17,368 nt of DNA from Sediminibacterium sp. Lineage in GTDB: Bacteria > Bacteroidota > Bacteroidia > Chitinophagales > Chitinophagaceae. Shown here piece after piece: positions 1-8,076 of this stretch. The stretch spans positions 1 through 17,368 of the forward strand of contig JAGNTI010000009.1 of assembly GCA_017987615.1 (NCBI GenBank), read 5' to 3'. Under the pieces are notes generated by a model, which saw only the letters and a program-made list of their open reading frames with translations, ran no database searches and was not told where the DNA came from. A program made the position numbers and the translations under genes. Numbering within the stretch: the first letter of the stretch is position 1; the number at the start of each line of letters is the position of its first letter.

Positions 1-546
1 GTAAGTAATTAGATCCGCTTTAATATCTAGTTTATTAAAATCAAATACATCTTCAACTAGCGCATGTTGTTCTATTAAATATTGGCGCCAATGATGCAGT
101 AAATTTTCTACATCGATAAGCCAGCAAGGATCAATCACGGTGTGCCCAAAAGGGGCGTCAAAAGCTTCTGAAATAGTATTTGGTAAGGGTTGAGTAGATA
201 GGTAAGTAGAGTCCTCGGCAATCCTGTCTGCAAAAGCTTTCTGCATCTGTTCACTGGCGTGAAAATTAACAATATTACACTGCTTGACAATGCGCGTGCC
301 TAACTTCTTTTCGAGTGCCTGATAGATGCGAACCGCAGCTGGCATAACATCGTCTATTTGCCAGGTTTTTACAATGCGTCTTCCGGTAACTGGGTTAATA
401 ACGCCACTGGCTATTTTACTTGCTGCCTTATTACTACCATCGTCAATGACGAGCACTTTTTGACCCTGCAAAATAAGCGCGCTACTTAAAACAGTGCCAC
501 AAATGCCCTGGCCAACTATCATTATATCGTAATGGCTGCCCTTCAT
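1..546 (-). CDS. FAD-dependent oxidoreductase, DAO-like (3' end cut by window)
   Basis: I translated this frame directly: it is open for 182 codons from the ATG at 546 to the window edge, so only the N-terminal part is present. The start shows a Rossmann dinucleotide-binding fold: a hydrophobic strand, then VGQGICG (residues 11-17, GxGxxG), and a second strand ending in acidic VLVIDD (about 31-36). The segment ASGVINPVTGRR (46-57) resembles the early region of DAO-family flavin oxidoreductases. The substrate cannot be read from the fragment; an amino-acid oxidase-like or MnmC-like C-terminal domain are both possible. The ATG follows directly on the TAA of the upstream alpha-2-macroglobulin-like gene with no spacer, so the two are probably co-transcribed and may be translationally coupled. 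No ribosome binding site is visible. The family call is fairly sure; the function is unknown. Confidence 0.72.
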   Translation of the reverse strand, partial: MKGSHYDIMIVGQGICGTVLSSALILQGQKVLVIDDGSNKAASKIASGVINPVTGRRIVKTWQIDDVMPAAVRIYQALEKKLGTRIVKQCNIVNFHASEQMQKAFADRIAEDSTYLSTQPLPNTISEAFDAPFGHTVIDPCWLIDVENLLHHWRQYLIEQHALVEDVFDFNKLDIKADLITY

Positions 547-1722
547 TTATTCTTCTATTCTTATTTCGGTGGTAGGTAAAAAAAGTTGAATCGTTTTACG
601 TGCAGCGTTTTGTTTTAGGGCTTTAGTTTCAATGTTTACAAAAGTATTGCCCGTGTTAAAAACGCCAGCACTTGTAAGTATATACTGGTAGCTGAATACC
701 TGCTTTGCTAAGCTATTATAGCTAATCTCTTTTGTAAAATAAGTAGCATATTTTTTCTCTCCAGTATTTTGCGAAAATATACTTACGGCGCTGCCCATGG
801 TGTTTTCCTCGATGGATAGTTTTTTAAAAGCCTGTGGTGTATTTATGGTGAGCGTAACGTTAAGTGTATCGCCTATATGTAGTGTAGCATTTTCGGGTAA
901 ATCAATCCAGCGTCCTTTTATTTTTTGTTGAATTGTTTTTTGCAATCTAAACGATGCGTTATAAATAACCGGCTTTTCAATTTTATTGTAGTGCGTCCAA
1001 ACAATTTTAGTTTGCTGTTTATTATTTCTAGTAGCATGAATGGTTTGTAGCGTATAAGCACCCATATCATTACTAATAAAATCACTAAGTAGCAATGTGT
1101 CAAAACGATCACGACCGGCTGTTGTAAATTGTTTGTTGCCCATTTGTAGTTTCCAATAATCAAGTGGGGTAGATGCGGCAAACGAAATGCGCAAACTGTT
1201 ATGGGTACTGCTTTCCGGAGCCTTTAAGAGTGAAGCAAAATTGCCCTTTATAAGAGTGTCTTTAAAAGAAGTAATAATGATGGAATCTGAAACAAGTATT
1301 CTATTGGTGTATATCTGAAAACTATCTTTGTATGTAGAAGTTGCTACTACTTCTTTTTTATTTTCTAATACCGTAGCTTCTAATTGGTAGCGGAGCATAT
1401 GTATATAACCAAAAGCTGCTTGAATAGGAAACTGAATGCGTATTACAGATCCAGCGTCAATACTATAAAACTGTGATGGAAAAACGTTTTGAAACCATCC
1501 ATCTACTGGGCTGTTACTAGAAGGATTGATAAGTGCTAAATGAACCTGCCCTGTAACTGGTTTGTTGCTCTTATTGGTTAGGGTTGCAGTGATAAATGAC
1601 TTGTCACCTTCTCTTAAAAAGGCAGCATGACTGCCAGTAATGACAACTTGCGATGCTGCATAAAAATGGCAACCAATAAATATCAAAATCAATAAAAGAG
1701 ATTGCTTTTGTAGGCGCTTCAT
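547..1722 (-). CDS. Truncated alpha-2-macroglobulin-like secreted protein
   Basis: This is a 391-residue exported protein. Residues 1-25 form a signal peptide (basic start, hydrophobic LLLILIFIG). Cleavage could follow the Ala-rich stretch, or Cys18 in FIGC could be an imperfect lipobox. Residues 36-100 resemble the macroglobulin domain before the thioester domain in Bacteroidota alpha-2-macroglobulins: FLREGDK, then PVDGWFQN.FP (72-82) and a ..AG....FPI stretch. TNRILV (139-144) fits the next conserved segment. Residues 280-365 resemble the C-terminal macroglobulin domain (LHIGDTLNV, SYQYILTSAGVF). The roughly 300-residue helical thioester-domain core expected between them is absent, as are a CxEQ motif and the large N-terminal part. 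I chose ATG 1722 because an upstream in-frame ATG at 1767 lies inside the sucD terminator and would spoil the signal peptide. The role is unknown. The gene sits 26 bp after that terminator, and no clear promoter is visible. Confidence 0.62.
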   Translation of the reverse strand: MKRLQKQSLLLILIFIGCHFYAASQVVITGSHAAFLREGDKSFITATLTNKSNKPVTGQVHLALINPSSNSPVDGWFQNVFPSQFYSIDAGSVIRIQFPIQAAFGYIHMLRYQLEATVLENKKEVVATSTYKDSFQIYTNRILVSDSIIITSFKDTLIKGNFASLLKAPESSTHNSLRISFAASTPLDYWKLQMGNKQFTTAGRDRFDTLLLSDFISNDMGAYTLQTIHATRNNKQQTKIVWTHYNKIEKPVIYNASFRLQKTIQQKIKGRWIDLPENATLHIGDTLNVTLTINTPQAFKKLSIEENTMGSAVSIFSQNTGEKKYATYFTKEISYNSLAKQVFSYQYILTSAGVFNTGNTFVNIETKALKQNAARKTIQLFLPTTEIRIEE

Positions 1723-1748
1723 AGTTGTAAATCTAAGTATTGATGGGC

Positions 1749-1780
1749 AAAAAAAAGCCTGCAACAAAAGTTACAGGCTT
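1749..1780 (-). terminator. Intrinsic terminator of sucD
   Basis: Read on the minus strand, an 11-bp stem (arms 1770-1780 and 1755-1765, one G-U pair) closes a 4-nt TTTT loop and runs into a T tract (1749-1756). It starts 16 bp after the sucD stop codon. It separates sucD from the alpha-2-macroglobulin-like gene that follows. Confidence 0.9.
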
Positions 1781-1796
1781 CTAATAAAAGTTGTAA

Positions 1797-2669
1797 TTAT
1801 TTATTAATAACTTCTGCCATTGTTTTTCCAATATCTGCAGGGCTTGCTACTACATGAATACCGCATTCCGCCATGATTTTCATTTTAGCTGCTGCTGTAT
1901 CATCAGCGCCGCCTACAATTGCACCAGCGTGGCCCATTCTTCTACCCGGAGGCGCTGTTTGACCAGCAATGAAACCTACAACAGGTTTTGTTTTATTGGC
2001 TTTAATCCACTCAGCTGCTTCAGCTTCCATGCTACCACCAATTTCACCAATCATAATGATACCATCGGTTTCAGGGTCGTTCATTAAAAGTGCAACGGCG
2101 TCTTTAGTAGGGGTTCCAATAATTGGATCGCCACCAATACCAATGGCTGTTGAAATACCCATACCTGCTTTTACCACTTGGTCTGCAGCTTCATAGGTTA
2201 AGGTTCCGCTTTTTGAAACGATACCAATACGTCCTGGCTTAAAAATAAAACCTGGCATGATACCTACTTTAGCTTCACCGGCTGTAATTACGCCAGGGCA
2301 GTTAGGTCCAATAAGTCTTGTATTTTTTCCTAGTAAGTAGTTTTTAACTTTTACCATGTCTTGTACTGGAATACCTTCTGTGATACAAACAACAAGTTCG
2401 ATACCAGCATCGGTTGCTTCCATAATCGCATCTGCTGCAAATGCAGGAGGTACAAAAATGATACTTACATTGGCACCTGTTGATGCAACAGCGTTTGCTA
2501 CCGTGTTAAATACAGGCTTGTCTAGGTGTGTGCTGCCGCCTTTACCTGGGGTTACACCACCAACAACGTTTGTACCATATTCAATCATTTGGGTAGCGTG
2601 GAACGTACCTTCTGTTCCGGTAAATCCCTGAACAATTACTTTAGAATTCTTATTAACTAATACTGACAT
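1797..2669 (-). CDS. sucD: Succinyl-CoA synthetase (ADP-forming), alpha subunit
   Basis: The alpha subunit of the TCA-cycle enzyme that interconverts succinyl-CoA and succinate with nucleotide phosphorylation; it acts in the cytoplasm with the beta subunit SucC. At 290 residues it has the normal family length. Visible signatures are the CoA-binding Rossmann start [10 protein letters not shown] (15-24), GPNCPG (121-126), [12 protein letters not shown] (149-160) and GHAGAI (246-251), in which His247 is the expected phosphohistidine. The protein starts with the standard [18 protein letters not shown] sequence, so the ATG at 2669 is secure. sucC is not in the window, so the two subunits are encoded apart here. 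A -7-like TATTTTTG lies 25 bp upstream and a strong terminator follows, so the gene appears monocistronic. It is divergent from efp. Confidence 0.98.
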   Translation of the reverse strand: MSVLVNKNSKVIVQGFTGTEGTFHATQMIEYGTNVVGGVTPGKGGSTHLDKPVFNTVANAVASTGANVSIIFVPPAFAADAIMEATDAGIELVVCITEGIPVQDMVKVKNYLLGKNTRLIGPNCPGVITAGEAKVGIMPGFIFKPGRIGIVSKSGTLTYEAADQVVKAGMGISTAIGIGGDPIIGTPTKDAVALLMNDPETDGIIMIGEIGGSMEAEAAEWIKANKTKPVVGFIAGQTAPPGRRMGHAGAIVGGADDTAAAKMKIMAECGIHVVASPADIGKTMAEVINK

Positions 2670-2694
2670 AGTGGTCTCGGTATTTTATTTGCCG

Positions 2695-2702
2695 CAAAAA
2701 TA
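2695..2702 (-). promoter_or_regulatory. Candidate sucD promoter -7 element
   Basis: On the minus strand this reads TATTTTTG, an exact match to the Bacteroidota -7 consensus TAnnTTTG, 25 bp before the sucD ATG. No convincing -33 TTTG box is seen at the usual 19-21 bp spacing, so the call rests on the -7 element and its position. Confidence 0.45.
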
Positions 2703-2765
2703 GGTGAAAAACAATACCTTACCTTCTTTCCTATTAAACTTTACTAAAATATCCCGTTCAATCCC

Positions 2766-2773
2766 TACTTTTG
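2766..2773 (+). promoter_or_regulatory. Candidate efp promoter -7 element
   Basis: TACTTTTG matches the Bacteroidota -7 consensus exactly and lies 39 bp before the efp ATG, in the divergent sucD-efp spacer. The -33 region shows only TTTAC, a weak match. The element falls inside the upstream extension of the efp reading frame, which argues that translation starts at 2813. Confidence 0.5.
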
Positions 2774-2812
2774 CGCTCGACTTGCAGAAGTCTTCATTTT
2801 AAAATTAAACAC

Positions 2813-3379
2813 ATGGCAACTACTTCAGACATCTCACGTGGGGTGATTCTTAAATTAGACGGCAGCTTATATTCAGTTGTTGAATTTGGCGAAAACAAGA
2901 CAGCCCGTGCAGCAGCAAAGGTTTGGGCTAAATTAAAAGGGGTAGACAATAAAAGATCTATCGAAAAAACATGGAATAGTGGTGAAACCATTTATCCAGT
3001 TCGTGTAGAAAAAAGAGCTTTCCAGTTTTTATACAAAGACGAAAGTGGCTTCAACCTTATGAACAATGAGACTTTCGAGCAAATTGCTTTGGGAGAAGAA
3101 ATGATTGATGCACCACAGTTTTTGAAAGACGGATCTGAAGTTTTTGTATTTATCAATACCGAAACTGACCAAGCCATTGGTGCAGAATTACCAGAAAAAA
3201 TTGTTGTAAAAATCACGTATTGTGAGCCAGGATTAAGAGGTGATACTGCAACAAGAGCCCTAAAAGCAGCAACTGTTGAAACAGGGGCTACTGTAATGGT
3301 TCCTTTGTTTGTGGAGGAAGGGGAGTTGATCCGCGTTAATACCAAATCTGGTGACTACGTAGAAAGAGTAAAAGAATAA
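2813..3379 (+). CDS. efp: Translation elongation factor P
   Basis: EF-P enters the ribosome between the P and E sites and relieves stalling on polyproline stretches. The 188-residue protein has the usual three-domain length and clear signatures: YPVRVEKR.FQFLYKD (61-75), FMNNETFEQI-like NLMNNETFEQI (81-91), EPGLRGDTATRALK (138-151), and the C-terminal TKSGDYVERVK. The start at 2813 gives MATTSDISRG, a standard N-terminus; the 14 codons upstream overlap the promoter. The notable feature is the domain I loop. From Tyr20 it aligns without gaps to E. coli, B. subtilis and P. aeruginosa EF-P, and the modified lysine (E. coli K34, B. subtilis K32) is replaced by Arg32 in the loop NKTARAAA. The gene has its own promoter and terminator, so it is probably monocistronic. 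Confidence 0.97.
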   Translation: MATTSDISRGVILKLDGSLYSVVEFGENKTARAAAKVWAKLKGVDNKRSIEKTWNSGETIYPVRVEKRAFQFLYKDESGFNLMNNETFEQIALGEEMIDAPQFLKDGSEVFVFINTETDQAIGAELPEKIVVKITYCEPGLRGDTATRALKAATVETGATVMVPLFVEEGELIRVNTKSGDYVERVKE

Positions 3380-3397
3380 CATTTAACGTTAATAAAT

Positions 3398-3431
3398 AAA
3401 AAAGGGGAAAATTCAATTTTCCCCTTTTTTT
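3398..3431 (+). terminator. Intrinsic terminator of efp
   Basis: AAAAAAGGGGAAAAT pairs with ATTTTCCCCTTTTTT across a 3-nt loop (3413-3415), ending in a T tract at 3425-3431. It begins 19 bp after the efp stop. The A-rich left side could also work weakly on the other strand, but no minus-strand gene ends here. Confidence 0.88.
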
Positions 3432-3500
3432 GGCAAAAAATGCCTATTTTGCCCCCGAAATTGATCAAAATAACCCCAATTTACCCCAAAAACCGTAAAA

Positions 3501-3977
3501 ATGGACTTAAAGCAAATTCACGAATTAATCAAAATTGTCAATAAAAGCAACATTGGCGAAATCAGTATAGAAGATAAAGATGGTAAAGTAACCATCAAGC
3601 AAAAAGAAGAGGCTGCGGTTACCTATACCGCTGCACCTAGCCAGGCTGTTTATGCACCAGCTCCTGCTGCAGCACCTGCGGCTGCTCCAGTTGCAAGCGC
3701 GCCAGCTCCTGCTGCTGCTCCAAAAGCGGACAACCTAATTACCATTAAAAGCCCAATGATTGGTACTTTTTACAGAAGACCTTCTCCAGACAAACCTTTA
3801 CTTGCTGATGTAGGTACAGAAGTTGCTGCTGGTAAAGTAGTTTGTATCATTGAAGCGATGAAGTTATTTAATGAAATTGAAAGTGAAATTTCAGGAACCA
3901 TTGTTAAAGTACTTGTTGAAGACGCAAGTCCTGTAGAGTTTGATCAGCCTCTATTTTTGGTTGAGCCAAACAAATAA
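3501..3977 (+). CDS. accB: Acetyl-CoA carboxylase biotin carboxyl carrier protein
   Basis: This protein carries the biotin that shuttles the carboxyl group between biotin carboxylase and carboxyltransferase in the first step of fatty-acid synthesis. At 158 residues it has the family layout: an N-terminal helix region MDLKQIHELIKIV (1-13), an Ala/Pro-rich flexible linker (about 43-75), and a C-terminal biotinyl domain (about 78-157). The biotinylation motif EAMKLFNE is intact, with the acceptor Lys121. The ATG at 3501 gives the standard MDLKQI start. accC follows after 32 bp with no terminator between them, so the two form an operon. The carboxyltransferase genes are not in the window. Upstream, TATTTTGC at 3445-3452 is one base short of the -7 consensus, so no confident promoter is assigned. 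Confidence 0.97.
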   Translation: MDLKQIHELIKIVNKSNIGEISIEDKDGKVTIKQKEEAAVTYTAAPSQAVYAPAPAAAPAAAPVASAPAPAAAPKADNLITIKSPMIGTFYRRPSPDKPLLADVGTEVAAGKVVCIIEAMKLFNEIESEISGTIVKVLVEDASPVEFDQPLFLVEPNK

Positions 3978-4009
3978 GAAGGGTCTTTCTTAAACTTTAA
4001 ATTCAAAAG

Positions 4010-5347
4010 ATGTTCAATAAAATATTGATTGCCAATAGAGGTGAAATTGCGCTTCGTATTATACGTACCTGTAGAGAAATGGGTATTAAAACCGTAGCCG
4101 TTTATTCTACCGCTGATAAAGATAGCTTGCACGTAAAATTTGCTGATGAAGCTGTTTGTATTGGTAAGCCTAAAGGGGTTGATTCTTATTTAAATATTCC
4201 TCATATCATGGCTGCTGCCGAAATTACCAATGCAGACGCCATTCATCCTGGATATGGATTTTTAGCAGAGAATGCCAAGTTTGCACAAATCTGTGCGGAT
4301 CATGGTATTAAATTTATTGGTCCAACCCCCGAAATGATCAATAAAATGGGGGATAAGATTACGGCCAAGGATACCATGATTAAAGCAGGTGTTCCAGTCG
4401 TACCAGGTGGTAAAGGGTTATTGGAAAGTGTAGAGGAAGCAATGACTCTTGCCAAAGAAATTGGATACCCTGTTATTTTAAAAGCAACTGCCGGTGGTGG
4501 TGGTAAGGGTATGCGTGTAGTTTGGAATGAAGAAGAAATTGAAAAAGCATATACATCTGCTAGACAAGAAGCCGCTGCTGCATTTAAGAATGACGGCGTG
4601 TACATGGAAAAATTTGTAGAAGAGCCTCGACATATTGAAATTCAGGTAGCTGGAGATCAATACGGAACGGTTTGTCATATGAGTGAGCGCGATTGTTCTA
4701 TTCAACGTCGTCACCAAAAATTAGTAGAAGAATCTCCTTCTCCATTTATGACACCTGAACTTCGTAAAAAAATGGGTGAAGCCGCTATTAAAGCAGCTGC
4801 AGCTATCAATTATGAAAGTGTGGGTACCGTAGAGTTTTTAGTGGACAAGCACCGCAACTTCTATTTCATGGAAATGAATACCCGTATTCAGGTAGAACAC
4901 TGTGTAACGGAAGAAGTAATCAATTTTGATTTAATTAAAGAGCAAATTAAAATTGCAATGGGTGAAAAAATTTCTGGCCGTAACTACGAGCCTATAATGC
5001 ACGCCATTGAATGTCGAATTAATGCCGAAGATCCATACAACGATTTTAGACCATCACCCGGTAAAATCACAGTACTACATACGCCAGGTGGACACGGTGT
5101 TCGTGTAGATAGCCATGTTTATGCAGGCTATGTAATTCCGCCGTATTACGACTCTATGATTGGTAAATTAATTACCGTTGCACAAACACGTGAAGAAGCC
5201 ATTGATACCATGTATCGTGCACTTTCTGAATATGTGATTGAGGGCGTTAAAACAACCATTCCTTTTCATTTGCAACTCATGCAAAATGAAGATTTTAGAA
5301 AAGGTAATTTTACCACTAAGTTTTTAGAAACATTCACAATGAAATAA
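4010..5347 (+). CDS. accC: Acetyl-CoA carboxylase, biotin carboxylase subunit
   Basis: The ATP- and bicarbonate-dependent enzyme that carboxylates the biotin on AccB. It is full length at 445 residues. Domains in order: pre-ATP-grasp fold starting [14 protein letters not shown] (4-17), with [10 protein letters not shown] at 79-88; ATP-grasp domain with the glycine-rich loop GGGGKGMR (162-169); catalytic segment [11 protein letters not shown] (287-297); and the biotin carboxylase C-terminal domain (about 330-445). Arg292, Gln294, Val295 and Glu296 fall on the same numbers as the E. coli active-site residues, which supports the start at 4010. It is the second gene of accBC and ends at a terminator shared with the convergent gene to its right. 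Its length indicates a stand-alone acetyl-CoA carboxylase subunit rather than pyruvate carboxylase. Confidence 0.98.
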   Translation: MFNKILIANRGEIALRIIRTCREMGIKTVAVYSTADKDSLHVKFADEAVCIGKPKGVDSYLNIPHIMAAAEITNADAIHPGYGFLAENAKFAQICADHGIKFIGPTPEMINKMGDKITAKDTMIKAGVPVVPGGKGLLESVEEAMTLAKEIGYPVILKATAGGGGKGMRVVWNEEEIEKAYTSARQEAAAAFKNDGVYMEKFVEEPRHIEIQVAGDQYGTVCHMSERDCSIQRRHQKLVEESPSPFMTPELRKKMGEAAIKAAAAINYESVGTVEFLVDKHRNFYFMEMNTRIQVEHCVTEEVINFDLIKEQIKIAMGEKISGRNYEPIMHAIECRINAEDPYNDFRPSPGKITVLHTPGGHGVRVDSHVYAGYVIPPYYDSMIGKLITVAQTREEAIDTMYRALSEYVIEGVKTTIPFHLQLMQNEDFRKGNFTTKFLETFTMK

Positions 5348-5382
5348 AAAAAATCCCTTACAATTTGTAAGGGATTTTTTTT
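5346..5382. terminator. Bidirectional intrinsic terminator (accC / Spy-like gene)
   Basis: A perfect 12-bp stem (5351-5362 with 5366-5377) with a 3-nt loop is flanked by an A tract on the left and a T tract on the right. It can therefore terminate accBC rightwards and the convergent gene leftwards. It overlaps the accC stop and lies 14 bp beyond the stop of the opposing gene. Confidence 0.88.
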
Positions 5383-5396
5383 GAATACTATTGGAA

Positions 5397-5795
5397 CTAT
5401 TGTCCACCACCACGCTGTGGTCTGTTTCTTCTCATTTCTTCGTAGAAATCATCTACTGCTTTAATTTGATCGTCTGTTAAAGGAATTGCTTTTAATTTCT
5501 TTTTACGCTCGTCGGCAGTTTCTTTTTGTTTCGCGGCTCTTTCTTCTTCCGATAAATCACGAAGTCCACGACCTTGTGATTGTGCCCATAATTGGATTTC
5601 TAAAACCTTGTCTGCTTCTGTATCAGAAAGCTTGGTTTTTTCTATTAACTGTGGCTTGATACGTTGTTTCATCATTTCAAGCATTTGAGCAGGGTCCATT
5701 TGCTGACCACCACCAAATCCACCACCACCTTGTGCCATAACGCTTGTAGCTGCTATGCAACCAACAATGGTTAAGAGTGCGATTATTTTTTTCAT
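5397..5795 (-). CDS. Spy/CpxP-like secreted protein
   Basis: This is a 132-residue exported protein. Residues 1-21 form a signal peptide with a likely signal peptidase I site at VMA|Q; Cys13 in TIVGC is a less likely lipobox because the leader would be very short. After a Gly-rich spacer (GGGGFGGGQQ, 23-32) the rest is predicted helical and highly charged. LSDTEADKVLEI (56-67) and LTDDQIKAVDDF (106-117) resemble the two LTxxQ-type repeats of the Spy/CpxP family, periplasmic chaperones and stress sensors in enterobacteria. The C-terminus is Arg/Gly-rich (RRNRPQRGGGQ). The family link rests on the LTxxQ pattern, size and export signal, so a chaperone role is inferred. It lies 87 bp after the type III glutamine synthetase on the same strand, with no terminator seen between them, so read-through is possible. 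Confidence 0.6.
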   Translation of the reverse strand: MKKIIALLTIVGCIAATSVMAQGGGGFGGGQQMDPAQMLEMMKQRIKPQLIEKTKLSDTEADKVLEIQLWAQSQGRGLRDLSEEERAAKQKETADERKKKLKAIPLTDDQIKAVDDFYEEMRRNRPQRGGGQ

Positions 5796-5882
5796 AATTT
5801 AATTTTTAGGTTTTGTTAAGATAGTAAAATATTTATTGTTGCTTTTATTTTTTCGGCAAACCTTATTGATTATTCGGTACGC

Positions 5883-8069
5883 TTATCTTAAAAATAACAT
5901 TTCTCTATACTTTGGTAAGGTCCATTTATCGTCATCTACTAAATGTTCTAGCTTATCTACATGATAACGGATTTCATCAAAAAATGCTGACTTTACATCC
6001 GCTTCATATGCAATGGCTTTTTTTCTAGTGTCTTCGATATTGTTGGCTACTTTTCTAGCTTCTACCATGGCATTTACCTGCGTATAAATAACCTGTATAT
6101 GCTTGCTTACCTGTTGTAACAAATCGGTTTGACTTGCATAGGTATCTGCGCCAAGTCCAGCAGCTTTTAATCCAGCTATATTGCTAGATAATTTATTTTG
6201 GTACGTAATGGCTGCAGGTAAAATATGGTTGATGGCTAGATCACCCATAATACGCGCTTCTATCTGTACTTTTTTAATATATTTTTCTAGTTCAATTTCA
6301 TGTCTTGCTTCTAGCTCGGTGTGGGTATATACATGGTTACGTTCAAATAAATCTTTTGATTTTTTAGTAACCATCGCATCAAGCGCAACAGGAGTTGTTT
6401 TCAAATTAGGAAGTCCTCTGCGTTCTGCCTCCGCGTGCCACTGATCGCTATAGCCATCACCTTCAAATAAAACAGCTTTACTTTCTACAATGTATTTTTG
6501 AATCACTTGCATGATAGCGATTTCTTTTTTGTCGCCTTTTTCAATAAGTGTATCAACGTCTGATTTAAATTGTTTGAGCGTGTCGGCTACGATGGTGTTT
6601 AATACCGTCATAGAAATAGCACAGTTAGCAGAAGAACCTACGGCTCTAAATTCAAATTTGTTTCCAGTAAATGCAAATGGAGACGTACGGTTACGATCGG
6701 TGTTGTCTAATAATAATTCAGGAATACTTCTATGTAAATCGAGTTTTAAAATAGCTTCGTCCTGTTCGTCAAACTTATTGCCCACGCGGGTTTCGATGTC
6801 GTCTAATACTTTTGCTAAATATTGTCCCACAAATACAGAAATGATAGCAGGTGGTGCTTCGTTGGCGCCAAGTCTGTGATCGTTTGGTGCAGATGCAATA
6901 GCAGCGCGTAAAATATCTGCGTAATCATGAACGGCTTTAATGGTGTTTACAAAGAAGGTCAAAAACATGAGGTTTGTTTTTGGCGTTTTACCCGGTGCTA
7001 ATAAGTTAACACCTGTATCTGTTGCCAAACTCCAGTTGTTGTGTTTACCACTTCCGTTAATACCTGCAAAAGGTTTCTCGTGAAACAGTACCACTAGTTT
7101 GTGACGCTTTGCAACACGACTCATGATGTCCATTAATAGTGTGTTGTGGTCAACCGCAATATTTACTTCTTCAAATATCGGCGCGCACTCAAATTGTGCA
7201 GGAGCTACTTCATTGTGACGCGTACGAAGTGGAATACCCAGTTTGTAAGACTCTTGTTCAAAGTCTCTCATAAACGCATATACGCGTTCTGGAATCGATC
7301 CAAAATAATGATCTTCTAATTGTTGTCCTTTAGCAGGAGAGGCGCCGTACACGGTTCTGCCGCACTGCACTAAATCGGGTCTTGCATTGGCAATGGCTTC
7401 GTCAATTACAAAATACTCCTGTTCCCATCCAAGTGTAGGAGTTACTTTGGTTACGTTTTTATCGAAGTAATGACAAACGTCTATAGCTGCTTTATTGATG
7501 GCTTCTACTGCTTTTAATAAAGGCGCTTTATAATCTAAAGACTCACCCGTATAGGCAACAAATAGGGTAGGAATGCAAAGTGTTTTACCTTGTCCAATTT
7601 CAATAATAAATGCAGGTGAAGAAGGGTCCCATGCAGTGTAACCTCTTGCTTCAAAAGTTGCGCGTAGTCCACCACTTGGAAATGAAGATGCATCAGGTTC
7701 TTGTTGAATGAGTGCAGCGCCATCAAATTCTTCGATAGCAGTACCATCCCCTTTTAAAGTAAAAAATGAATCGTGTTTTTCTGCGGTAGTTCCAGTAAGT
7801 GGTTGGAACCAGTGCGTATAGTGTGTTACGCCTTTACTTTCGGCCCATGCTTTAATACCAATGGCAATTTGATTGGCCATGGTGCGGTCAATTTTTTTAC
7901 CTCCTCTTATACTCGTCATTAAACTTTTATAAGACTCGTCGGTGAGGTACTCTCTTGCTGTTTTTAAAGTAAAAACGCTCGAATTAAAAATGCCGGTAAT
8001 TTTTGCACTCGCAGCAACAGTGGTTTGATTGTTTTTCAAATCACGAATTGCATCAAAACGTAATGACAT
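5883..8069 (-). CDS. glnN: Glutamine synthetase type III
   Basis: The enzyme makes glutamine from glutamate, ammonia and ATP in the cytoplasm. At 728 residues it is the large GSIII type, with an N-terminal GSIII domain, a catalytic core and a long helical C-terminal domain. Visible motifs are THYTHWFQPLTG (82-93), WEQEYF (215-220, metal-binding acidic residues), RHNEVAPAQFE (284-294) and NGSGKHNNWS (338-347). The start MSLRFDAIRDL at 8069 is normal. The type II synthetase lies upstream on the same strand, separated by a strong terminator, so this gene probably has its own promoter. TACCTTTA on the minus strand (8098-8105) is a one-mismatch -7 candidate. An 8-bp inverted repeat lies just before the start codon. 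No adenylylation or PII gene is nearby. Confidence 0.97.
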   Translation of the reverse strand: MSLRFDAIRDLKNNQTTVAASAKITGIFNSSVFTLKTAREYLTDESYKSLMTSIRGGKKIDRTMANQIAIGIKAWAESKGVTHYTHWFQPLTGTTAEKHDSFFTLKGDGTAIEEFDGAALIQQEPDASSFPSGGLRATFEARGYTAWDPSSPAFIIEIGQGKTLCIPTLFVAYTGESLDYKAPLLKAVEAINKAAIDVCHYFDKNVTKVTPTLGWEQEYFVIDEAIANARPDLVQCGRTVYGASPAKGQQLEDHYFGSIPERVYAFMRDFEQESYKLGIPLRTRHNEVAPAQFECAPIFEEVNIAVDHNTLLMDIMSRVAKRHKLVVLFHEKPFAGINGSGKHNNWSLATDTGVNLLAPGKTPKTNLMFLTFFVNTIKAVHDYADILRAAIASAPNDHRLGANEAPPAIISVFVGQYLAKVLDDIETRVGNKFDEQDEAILKLDLHRSIPELLLDNTDRNRTSPFAFTGNKFEFRAVGSSANCAISMTVLNTIVADTLKQFKSDVDTLIEKGDKKEIAIMQVIQKYIVESKAVLFEGDGYSDQWHAEAERRGLPNLKTTPVALDAMVTKKSKDLFERNHVYTHTELEARHEIELEKYIKKVQIEARIMGDLAINHILPAAITYQNKLSSNIAGLKAAGLGADTYASQTDLLQQVSKHIQVIYTQVNAMVEARKVANNIEDTRKKAIAYEADVKSAFFDEIRYHVDKLEHLVDDDKWTLPKYREMLFLR

Positions 8070-8076
8070 ATAAATT

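Noticed and set aside
1723..1767. Upstream ATG at 1767 as start of the A2M-like protein
   Set aside because: It lies inside the sucD terminator hairpin and would put 15 extra residues before a good signal peptide that begins at 1722.
3640..3725. Repetitive GC-richer Ala/Pro codon tract in accB
   Set aside because: This is the normal flexible linker of biotin carboxyl carrier proteins, not an inserted repeat.
6511..6879. 122-codon open frame on the plus strand inside glnN
   Set aside because: Antisense to conserved GSIII sequence, with composition that mirrors the real frame; a shadow.
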